From: Apostichopus japonicus
Taxonomy: Eukaryota; Echinodermata; Holothuroidea; Aspidochirotida; Stichopodidae
NCBI RefSeq assembly: GCF_037975245.1
Contig: NC_092575.1
Location: 1,319,001-1,383,000 of the forward strand
Reading direction: 5' to 3'
DNA length: 64,000 bases
Shown here: positions 22,301 through 34,300 of the stretch, in pieces
Numbering within the stretch: position 1 is the first letter of the stretch
How the letters are laid out: each line of letters starts with the position of its first letter
Made by a program: the position numbers and the translations under genes
Notes under the pieces: model-generated
The model's database searches: none
What the model was told of the DNA's origin: nothing
The model's input: only the letters and a program-made list of their open reading frames with translations

Positions 22301-25300
22301 TATATATATACACACAGATGGTTCACCCAGCCCTGCAGAATTTCTCTCTATACTGGATGGGAACCCTGGTTATGTGTCTAGTAGATTCACCTCTTTAAGT
22401 ACATGAGCTTATTTTTACATAGAAATAGCTTAGTTGGCTGAGAACCCTGGCAAGATGGTTTTCATACTTTTGGGATTGGACTGGTGCTTTGCACTACATG
22501 TCTAAAATATTAAAATTGGTTTGTGTAAAGTATATTGGATTCATGACAGTGTCTATACCTTTACTTAAAATTAAAACAGTAGGCCTATTTACCGAGAAAA
22601 CAGTTACCAGGTGCAACTGGTATTTATATTTAAATAAGTCCCTTAGTTGTGTAAGTGGTGTAGAGTGACCTTTGACACAGTGACCAGTATCACATTAAAT
22701 CTACATAATTACCCAATTACTTTTTTTTTACTTCTCCATCATTTCTGAACGTTGATACTCCCCTTCACGTCACCGTAGTAATGAACACAGACAGCCAGCC
22801 AGTGCTGGTTGCCCCTGGAAACAGTTCCATGTTTGTGCAGTGCGTTCTACATGCGGTCGTGTTATGATTGGAGTAATGTTTCCACCACATGCCAGGTCCT
22901 GATTGTATTAGCTGCCTGTAGCCTACTATTAACTTGGTCTTGAACTGACTCGGGTCTCAGTCAAAGTTAGACAGCAAGGGATGTTGGAGTCAGAAGTGCG
23001 TTGACCTCAAAATTGGGTTGAAAAATTTAAAGCATCTTTGAGTAAATTGAGTGCACAGTAATGTAGCTCCTAACACATAAATATGTATATAGTTCTCAGC
23101 ACAAAACATAATGTTTTATTGTATGTATATATTTGCAAATAGGGGCTTATGGAAATAGCTGGTTAAGTGAAATAAAATATAAAATACATATTTTAAATTT
23201 CACTCTAACCTTTATTAATTTTCAGGATCGTAGTTAATTGTCATCGTCAGCATCAGACGGTCTAGAAATAACAACTTTTAAGCAAAATTTGGTTATAAAA
23301 TTATTCAAATTAAATTTTCAAAAGATCTAGTTGCTAACCTCAAGTATTCATTAACATTTTCCTTTATAATAATAATAATAAATAAATAATTATGACAATT
23401 AATACACCAGTTTTTGTACAGGCTTATAAGAGCTGCAGCCCAATAATATTTGCTGATAATATGAAATGTTAGGAATGGAAATCATGCATAGCAGTATGTT
23501 ACAGAGCTTAGGGAATCATTTGTTTGGTATCGTCCCATATGTAGCAATATGTTGCATATGGTGACACAATTTATGCAAAGATGTGTACTGTAGCAATGTA
23601 TTGGAATCCTCAGTATTTTCAGCTTTATGATTTACAAAATTCATAAAATTCAGACTTTCTATGCAAAATGTACAACACAAAATCCTTCCCTATAGCACAA
23701 TTCATAGCCAAATAGAACCCATTCACAGTACCAGGCCCCCCTATCTATTACCTGACATTCTCTGAACCTGCCCAAGAAATGGTTTAATCCATGTTCTCTT
23801 TTCGTGTGTTAATTCCACCTATTCATTTCATACAGAATATTTGCACATGAGGCATTGCAATGAATAGTTTAAAAAAGTATTTGACGTCAAGTTTTTTCCC
23901 TCGGCCTCGACATAATCCATTTTCATGATTATTTACACCTCCATAGATAGGGGTTATATGGTAAATAACAACATAACCCCAACACCAATAAATGGGTTAG
24001 GACCTTGTCTTTATAAAAAAATAACCATGTGAACCGTACTATAGTTGCATTAGGGGGAGGCCAACCTTACCAAAGAACAACATGTGACCCATTTTCCATC
24101 TTAAATATAGAAGGGAAGGCTGGGTTTGGTTTTAGTGAAGAAAAAATACATTTGAGAGGTTGGGTCCAATTTCAGTACTTCAAACCGAACTTTGGTTTTA
24201 ATTTTATTCCAGTGGATACCCCAGAATTGCTAGTTACTGTATAAAAAGCCAATGTTTGTTTTAGGTATAACATATAGTACACTAAGGAAAGTTACTGTGT
24301 GTAGCAAGGCCTTTAAAAGTAGAAAACAGAAACTCAAAAAGTTTTTCATCTTTTTGGATCTAATTGTAAGTTAGTTTAAAAATATATAAAAATAATAAAA
24401 ATGTCCTACAATTGCTAATTGCTTTAATAAACCTGATTGAAATAGGCAAAATGCAAACATTGACTTAATATACTACACTGTAGAGAAACATGCCAACACT
24501 AATCACTACAGTACCTTAAGGGGATTTGTGCACTGAATCAACCTGTCTGAACATATCAGGTGAAGTTTAGTCAGCAAAATGGTTTCAACTTTGCCTTGCA
24601 TCTCTTTGGTCAAAATGTATCTAATGGGTTTTGTTTCCGAATCTTGTGTGTTTATTTTTAGAATTTCTAAAATGTTTGGAATTCTATCACATCATTTGAA
24701 GAAGTGACTAAGCTTAAAGAGGTACAGTAAGAGAGAAGTAACTAAGTTTAAAGAGGTACAGTAACATTCCAAAATCATTTGTTACCCTCACACATGTTAT
24801 GGCCCGCTGTACAGTATTGTATGGACTTCTCAACAAAAGACACCTTTCGATAGTATAATTTTGCAATTAGCACAGAAGATAATTGGGTATTATTAAGTTA
24901 TGTTACTTAAGTGGACTTAAACTAGAAGGTGTTTGAACTGTCCAGGTAAAATGTGTTTGGCTCTTGACAACTTAGCAACTTTATCACCCCTCAAGAATGT
25001 GAGATGGTTGTCGGGGACAAAAGAGCATCACTATTAAAGAGACGTGGTGGGTGTTCTCCGTGTAAAGTATAATGGAAATAAAATTCTACAACAAATTGTA
25101 CCGGAAGTCCAGGAATAATGGCGGTTTAACCATCAGATATTCGTCATTACGAAAAGAATTTCTCTTCATGACAGCTAATCACTTTCATGCGAATTACTGG
25201 AGTAGTGAACAGTGAAGACTCAAGGGTCTTACTGTACCTCTTTAAGCTTAGTCAGTTCTCTCTTTAGTGTCATCTAGAGTTTATATGCTTTGGTGGATCC

Positions 25301-28300
25301 AGTTGGTTCTGCATGCTATACAGGTTTACATTTGTGGAGAAATTGGTTCTATTGATAAATCTGAAAGGAATTTGGTAAAGGTTCTATGAAGGGTGGGGGG
25401 AGGTTGGGGGATTGGAGGCGGAAAGGTAGTGTGGGTACTGTATGTCTACTGACGAAACCTACTGACTAAAGGTGAAGCCTCATATATTACCATAATTATT
25501 TATGTTGCAAGTAATAGCAAAAGAGGTAAACTAATTACAGCAAAATATGGATGGTAGTTTTGTTGTGACAGCTCTTAATATCTTAGTATAATCTTTAATA
25601 GGACGATAGTATATGCATCATTTTTCATAATGAACAAAATGAATAGACTGCAACATGGAAATAATAGATAAATTGTATTTATAATAAAAACATTAACATG
25701 CAGGTTCAAAATCAATATAATTTTGTTCATGGAAATTGTCCTCTGTGGACTGCAACTGACCAACCAGTCTGCATAATTTCCAGTAATTGATGGAATCCTT
25801 CTATCGAATATATTTCTTTTCTCTCAACATTTCTTGATTGGTTCTGATTCTGAGTATCTCGATCCCAGCTGCCTCTCTCTTTTCTCCTAAGTACTTTTAA
25901 TATCTCAATTCATCGGGAGAAGCAAATAGGTGCAAATTTAACACCATAGGAATTCCTTGAAAATTTGCCATGTGTGGTCTTTTAATGGGTTTTATCACCT
26001 CTCTTCTTAGTGAAGGTATTTGCGGTTTTAGTACCAGGTGATGATGCTGTAAGTGATGTCATTGCCATCTGATTGTTCAAATTTATTTGTTTGTCGCATT
26101 GGTACGACTAGAGACAGGTCTAAATATAGTGTGAGTGCATCTCGGGATCGTTTCACATTATGACTGCTTGCCCCAATATGTGTGCAGTACGACTGGACTT
26201 TAAAATTATCACTTCCTTGGGCAACTGTTGCATGCTGGAAGATGAGGGATGGGTTTGAAGAGAGAGAGAGAGGAGGGGGGGGGAGGGGCACCATATATTT
26301 GAAAACTAATGAAGTGCAATAAGCTAGTTTTAACTTTGTGTTTTATAGCAATAATATGTTGCTGTAGTGTCTTTCTGCATTGTGAGTACTAACCACTGTT
26401 CATCGTTTGCTGTTGTGTCATGATGACAAAGTAAGCAGACAATTCATATAGGAAACTACAAGATTACACCCACAGCATCCACTTAAACTGCATGCATTGG
26501 AAGAAATGCTCGTCCCAAAACCCCCACCCCAATCTTGGATCCCCTTTTTTCATATCTGGCACATCGGATAATTTATCCTATCTTGACAATAGCACTCTTC
26601 TTAGTTAAGAAATCTGATGTTTTCCTTTTTTGTTTTTTCTTTTTTTAACAGAAGGTTGAGGAGGACACAAGCTCCCTTGACAACGAACCCACATCCCAGG
26701 CACCAGACATCGCCATGGCTCCAACGGTCGAGCAAATCACAGATGAGACAACGTTGGAGAAAATGGTGAGAAAAGCAGTGATTTGTGACAAACAGCAGGA
26801 ATAAAAATTTAGGGAGTAAAAGATCAAAGGATTGCATTGTGTAGACAACTAAACATCAGCCCCGATTACTTTTCACAGAAATGATCTTGACAACGGCATG
26901 GTACAGTCATTGGCAGTAATGTCAACACTACTTACATTGGTCTTACTTGCCTCTCCCCCTCAACCCCCCACCCCGTCCCATACTCCCATCTCAAACCTGT
27001 GTGGACATCTCAGTATATCATCTCAAGATGCTGTGTGGTCAGCTCAGTAAAATTCTCTCTGCTATCAAGAGGAGAACATGTACTAAGTGATCGTTATTTA
27101 CAAGCTTCACATATCCATGTGGAATGTGAGTCACCCTCAATAAACCGCTGCTTATATCAATCTGTCTAGTTTGATGTTTTGTCAATGGTTGTATTTTACT
27201 TGAAACAGATCAAGCAAGGCTAGCTATCCATTGCATGGATTTTACGTACCAAATAACAATATACTCAGTACTCCAAAGATAAACAAATATTGTCAAAGGA
27301 AGTTGAAAGTCAGATCCAAACCAGAATTTCCATAAGGATTGAAGTGTGTCCTTTGTTTTATCCACACTGTAGTTGACACCACATTGTGATTCCTTTACCT
27401 GTCTTGTAAGGTCAACCAATCAATGCAGTTGCTTTTACCCTGTATGTAACGTTTCTTAGTAGCAGCAATTGTTTAATGTTCGGGACAAATTCATGTTTTT
27501 GAAACATTTGTAGCGTATGAGGTATAGACATGTCTTTTACTATCTATCAAACATCAATGATTTCTGGGCTTTGGCGATAAGTTTGTTTATAAATCGTTAG
27601 TCTCTCATGCACAGAAGAAAGTATAAGTGACTCTGATTGGTTGATTCAATTCTATTTAATGAAATCCATAAATTACTACTAGCCTTGGCTATTTTCCCTT
27701 TGGGGGGGCTATTCACATTTGTGAGCATGTGTCTGGCTTAATGCTTTCCACACCTATAACAATACTTGAGATGACAGCGTGTAGCACTAATCCTGACCAG
27801 CTACTGCATTTGGTCAAGGAATTTGTGTAAAATTGTTATGTTTGACATGTTTCACGATACTAGCACCAACTTTGGGATGATTCAAGTTTTTCTGAAATGG
27901 AGAGAGTGGCTTTGAAAGTGGAGTCTATCTACTGTAGCTTTCAAGGCTTTGGTGATAATTTTGTTTATATTTTGTGTCTGGGTGCACAGCAAAAAGTGGT
28001 GATAATTCTGATTGAATAATGAAATTGAAGAAGAAAATCCAAGATTTTCCTACCATTCATAGTTCTCTCTATTGTTTTGAGGATTAACATGTGTGAGTCT
28101 GTATCTGGCAAATCTGGCAAATGTTTTTTTTGTCAGCAATAACTTTGGTTGAGAGGACGGCCAGCACCTGTCTCAAGTATTTTTAAGTAAAACTATGCAA
28201 GGGGGGTTTCAAGAACGAAAAATATCAAATGCCAATCGTGAATATGAAACATTAGTTTTTATTCATATCAGAAAATTTTCCTTTTCGAGCTGTTAGTGTT

Positions 28301-31300
28301 GGCGAATATTTTAGTGCAATTTTCTAAAGGTTGTCAGAATATGGCCTCAAAAAAGCTTAAAGGTTGATGAAAAACATTCCAAAAATGCTTTTAATACTAG
28401 TGATGTTGGTCCTTCAAGTGCCCAGAAATTAAGGATTGTTTTAAAGTTACATGAGATATAAGTTTCTAAGTGAGTTAAAATGCTTTGACGAGGCCCGTAA
28501 ACTATGCTTGTTGAAATTTGAAAATTGGTGACCGTTATGTGGCCATTTAGCATATTTAGCATATACTGACTCCTCTGGGCCTATAGAGTTGTACATATCT
28601 CCCCATTATCTTCATAGTGCTCATAGATCCATCCTTCTTTTTTTTTAAACAGTTGGAAGAGGCCACCATCTTTGAAGACAGAAAAAAGATTCGGGCCAGG
28701 TTGAGAGAATTACGGAAGCAAAAGAGAGGTGAGTAAATTGTACTCTTTGTATTTAACAAACTTTTGAGATAAAGGAAAAAGTTGTAGTTCACAGTTGATT
28801 ACTGAGATGAAAACAAATTAAGAATTGGATGATGAACCCTCTCACCAGATGTGCAAGTGTTATCTTGTTTTCTGAACCCCCCCTCCCAAAAAGGAAAAAA
28901 TAATTGACGCAGAAATTTAAAGGATAGTACAGAGGAAAAAATATGTTGGACTGATGAGAAAAAAGAATACATTCTAAGCATCCTGGTGAATTTGCATCTA
29001 ATTCAAGATAAAACATGATATTCTCAAGGTATTGATAGTTCAAATTGTGACTGAGTTTTTATCATACAGTAGGTGTACTTGAAGCAAACAGGTGTGATGA
29101 CATCACACCTGTTTGCTTCAAGTTCACTTCCACTGTAAACACATGTTAACATCAGACATTGCTATCTCGGAAATGGTACATGAATCAAATCTAAATTTGA
29201 CAAGGAATCTTAGACAATATGTTTTCTTTCATCTGTCAAATGTAAATTTTCTTCCAGAAAATACTTTTAAACTTAGCTGTTAGGGTGAGAGATTTATTTA
29301 CTTCGTCTGTTCTGTCTTCCTTCATTTATGCAAAGCTGTTTATATGAGAAGCAAGCATAATAATCCTTTTTATTAGCCTGACGACTGTGTTAATAAAACT
29401 TGTGATGAACATGTGTTAAACCCAAATAGCTCAGAAATATTGTGCCATTTCGGAGATATTATAAAACATATCTTGCAAACTCCTTTAAGTAGTAGATAAC
29501 TATATAGAACAAACCTGCATAAAAAAGATTATTACTGGGACTTTGTGGTAAGTAAATTTGTTATAATATGCTAAAATGGTCACAAAGTTTAAAAATAAAG
29601 AGGACCTAATTTGACTATTTTGAAAGTATCTATTGGCTAATATTCATAAGTTTTAGTCACTCTTTGTGTAGACAAGTTTCCATGGTAACATAAACTGAAT
29701 GTTTAAAGGTACTAGTCTTCTTCGACCATTGTTGCATCAAAATTTGGTATCTTTGCCTCACACTGTACTAGTCCTTTTATATCACTTGGCAGATTTTGCT
29801 ATCATTGTGACAACGAAGGGAAAAACTTTCAAATACTTCAGTTTATGTGGCCATTTAAATATTTCTAGACTTTTGCACTTTTACAACAATTTGTCCCAGC
29901 CATATAGCATCTTCCATCATTTGTCTGATTTTTGCTTTTTCACGCATCTGTGTTTCTCCATCTTTCTGTGGTTTTGCATTTTTTTGCATCTTTATTATTT
30001 CATGCCGCTCACTCCTACAGGAGGAGGAGGAGGAGGAGGAGACAACATAACTCCTACCCCTCAGGATGACATGGACACCGGTAAAAATGATTACAGTGAT
30101 TGAATCTCCCTTCCCCTCCTGACCCAGTCAGCCTCCCCCTCCCCGGTTATCTTTCTGTTACCCTTAACTTTGAAGTTTTTGACAATTATTCCCCGTGTTG
30201 GGGAAATTGTTTAACACCATAAACGAGTGTGTCTAAACTCTCCTCTAACTTGTTGTTGCTGTTTATGTAATTACTTGTCCAAATTTTGACACTGTAAAGT
30301 TCTTTCTGATTATAAATTTAAAAAAAAGGTTCTTGTAGTAATTTTATGAGTAATTTTGAACAATGAAAACTTGCAGAGTCAGAACGATTAAGTTGGATTA
30401 AAGTATAGACCACACTGATGTATCATGTGACTGATGAATCATGTAAACTACACCATTAAGTAAAGGAAGAAGTAATTCAAAAGTGGTTAGCAGATATGAT
30501 ATTTTAGATATGAATGAGTATAAACTACTAATAATTGACATTTTAATACCACTTTTAAGTAACAAATTACCCTTTAAAGGCATTGAAGACTCGCCCCAAA
30601 CCGTGGGTATTGACCGTGCTGTATGTTTTGACTATACACTAGTGTCTAATTACCGACGGTAGCAAGCTGTGTGTGTATTTTCTGGGATCGATGGTGGTGT
30701 CTAACACTTCTGGTACACCTCATTCGAAACTAGGTCAGATTACCGGCATGAGACGTTTCTTTGTGCGGGAGTCTTCACACCCTTTAAACATCAGTAGCCT
30801 CATTGATATAGGTAACTATAGACTGAACTACCTAGGAAGTATACACCAAACAATTTGGAAAAAAGATCTTAATGTACCTTTCTTGACATTTGACACACTT
30901 TTGAAATGTGGATGACCTGGAAACTTAGAGGGATGTGAGGAGATGACGAACACTTTCATCTATTTTGTTGGATAATGACATTTTAATGTAATTATTCTGT
31001 CTGGGATCATCAACTATTTTCTATTTGTAATTCATAGATAATTTGTTAATGCATGGATAGTTAGCATGATTTTTCATCCAGGACTTGCTGTGAGCTGATG
31101 TCATATATACTGTACTGCCTTGTGTTGGATTTCATGTGTGGTTTCAGTGAATAAGAATTTCTTTTAATTCGATAGAAATTCATCGTCTCATGTGTCTGCA
31201 CTGAGTATTGCGGTATGAATATGCATGAGTTCTGCTTTTGAATGAATTATTCTGCATATCATTTGTGAATCTTGATATTAAGAATATTACGTTGTCTTAG

Positions 31301-34300
31301 TTCTGATACATTGGTGCTAGAATGTGATGTAAAGTTAAGGAATCCCCCTCTCTCTCTCTCTCTCATTTCATTTTATTAATTAGTAAATAAAAATGGAAAA
31401 GGAAAGTTAATAAATTAATCCATCAGTCCTTAAAAGTGGTGGCAGATGGCCTATGACATATCCGCACATTGGCCTAAGGTCATCTATAAAACTAATTTCT
31501 GTTCACAATTATGGGATATTGGATAATACTTGATTGGTAGTGTTCCTTTTTGCCAGAGTTATCAATGGATGTAGATTATCTAATGACACCTGTTTTTTTA
31601 TTTTATTTTTTATATATCATCGTGTTTGGAGTGAAGTTGTTCTTATTATTGTTGACTATGCATTCTCAGTCATATCTATGCATGCTTTGTAACGTTTGTC
31701 ATATAAAATGCATAGAGTCAATTAAATTCCAACTTAGTATGTTTTAGAATTTCAAATGTGCATCTGGATGTATAAATAGCAAACATTTGAAATATGCTGA
31801 AATGTTTTATTTAAAGATTGCTAAAGTGTGTATGTCGTTATTTTGGTAGATGTGTTTGCAAACATTCTGCTTTATCTTCCATTCTTGATTGGATATGAGG
31901 ATATTAATTTTTTTTTTTTTTGCTAATTAGTTTTTGAAAATCATTTTACTTTGAACTTTGAACAGAGAGGCAAAGTTATGTAAACACCGGTTAGTGTTGA
32001 TAAGCTATTATCATTCACTAACCTTATAATAATACTTATAAATATGATGGTGACGATGATGATGATAGTGAATATCAAAAAGATGCTCATGTTGAAACAA
32101 AGTGAGAATGTGCAAAGCAAAGTAACAGAAAAAGAATGAGATAATACAAAAGGAAAAAGTCAATTAGAAGTTATTGAATTTCAGTTCTAGAAACAGATTA
32201 ATCTTCAGAGTTAATTTGAAGAGCACAATTGAAGGAGAGAGTTTGATGGATTCAGGTAATTTGTTCCAAACATGTGGGACAGCAAAAGCAAAACAGCGGT
32301 TTCCCAAGGATCAGGCAGTAGGCTTTAAGGTGAGAAGACGTTTTATAAACCACTCGGATGTACCAGATGGAGGATCTGAAATAAGCAAGAGGTTGAAATG
32401 ATTACTTGTAATGTCCCTTATATTGCACCGTAAATAATACATACAATGTCTGTGTATGTGCACTTGTTTTGTATTCTGACCGAGGACTTGAACAAAAGAA
32501 TTCCAGGTCCTCGGATGTGATTTCTAAAGAATCACCACGTCCTCGGAAGAATTCTATTGTATGGGGTATTGTTAAGGTTAGGGTACGTGGATTTGAACAA
32601 TGGAAAAAACAATGGGGTCCTCGGTCTGAATGTTATACAAACGTGTGTGTATATGTGTGTGTGTGTGACCTATCTAACAATTCTATTTTAATACGGTCCT
32701 CTTTTTGGAAGGTGATACCACAGATCCAACATCTTTTACCACAGAGAGGAAACGGACACGCGCCTCCGCGCTGACAGTGAATACCAGCAGTTCTCAACAA
32801 TCGGTAGGAGGATCGACAACGGTAGAGATCAAACCGTCCGGTACGACGACCGCCTTATCGCCAGTCTCTCCCGCAGCCAAGACAGTCAGGACGGACTCCG
32901 ATCTGACAAACGACCACGGCACAAAAGTAGAAACGCACGATGACGGTAAGACGAAAACCATGACAACGACCAGCGTTAAATCAGGTCCAGGAATGAAGTC
33001 GACCCAGGTCACAACTATGACTAAAACAGATGGTGATTTAATTCTCAGATATTTGTTATTTCTCATAATTTATCTGGCTTTTATTTAGATGAAAGTCCCT
33101 TCTTGAATTAAATTTGTTTCCGGTCCGGTTTCCGTATGTATGTCAAGCCTTAGTGGATGTCCGTATGTGTGCTCCAAGTAAGTTCCATTCATCTATCACT
33201 CCGGATGTATGTCAACCTATATGAATGTCCGTATTTGTGCTCCAAGTAAGTTCCATTCATCAATCACTCCGTATGTATGTCAAGCCTCAGTGGATGTCCG
33301 TATGTGTGCTCCAAGTAGTTCCATTCATCTATCACTCAGTATGTATGTCAAGCCTATATGAATGTCCGTATGTGAGCTCCAAGTAAGTTCCATTCATCTA
33401 TAACTCCGCATGTATGTCAAGCCTCAGTGAATGTCCGTATGTGTGCTCCAAGTAAGTTCCATTCATCTATCACTCTGTATGTATGTGAAGCCTATATGAA
33501 TGTCCATATGTCAACTAGCTCCAGGTTAGTTCCATTCATCTATCACTCCGTATGTATGTCAAGCCTTTAGTGGATGTCTGTATGTGTGCTCCAAGTAAGT
33601 TCCATTCATCAATCACTCCGTATGTATGTCAAGCCTCAGTGGATGTCCGTATGTGTGCTCCAAGTAAGTTCCTTTCATCTATCACATGTTTTTTTGACAT
33701 TTCTCTTTGTTTCTTAGATAAAGCAGGAACGAAGGCTGCCACGATGAAACAAGAAACCACGACAACAAAGACTGAAAGTGAGTTAGATAGTGATGAAAAT
33801 GAGATAGCTGCCTCTGGACAAAGCAGGAAGGAGCAACAAATTTATACTTGATCCTGTGAAACCTGTTGTGATCAAATGAACATAAAACAAAACTGTTAGC
33901 AAACTGCTTATCCACTAAAGAGTCTGTGTAAGAGAATGTGTAAAAGTGAGAGGGCCTGACGTTTCAATCCTAGCAGGAACTTCTTCAAAGGCTGAATGAC
34001 AATCCTGCTAGGATCGAAACAAGAAAAAATGAAATATAAAAAAGAAAAATTAGGAGGGTCCTTTAAGTTTGTAAATTTGACAACTGTTGTTCAGTTGTTC
34101 CCCAGAGATGTTAAATTTCATGCTTGGGTTTAATCGTCTTGAGAAACTAGTTAAAGTTGGCAAAAAAGGCAAGTTTACATTGGTCATGGTTGGACATGGT
34201 CTCCAAGATTGTTCGAACATTGAGACCGTCTGAAACCGAGTTGCACATCGTTTGCAGTCCTTGCCTTAATTTGTCTTTGATAGTTTTCTTGATGAATAAT

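Larger units (their letters stand above)
16330..26651. other. First intron of the smoothelin-like gene
   Basis: Holds the G-rich minisatellite (17990), MITE-like elements (19927, 24704) and simple repeats such as (TA)n near 22290. An open frame at 16560-16850 (containing FWAYLVVQLANGLNTAIIIP) is hydrophobic and stands out but lacks splice context. Confidence 0.5.
26766..32711. other. Introns around the smoothelin signature and Gly cassette exons
   Basis: Apart from exons 28653-28728 and 30021-30080 this holds two diverged direct repeats about 390 bp apart (27550-27760 and 27930-28130, sharing GGCTTTGGYGATAA), the palindrome at 29077, the MITE at 30573 and the LINE tail at 32165. Nothing else supported. 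Confidence 0.5.

Noticed and set aside
32794-33066. Minus-strand 90-codon open frame
   Set aside because: Antisense shadow of the smoothelin-like linker exon.
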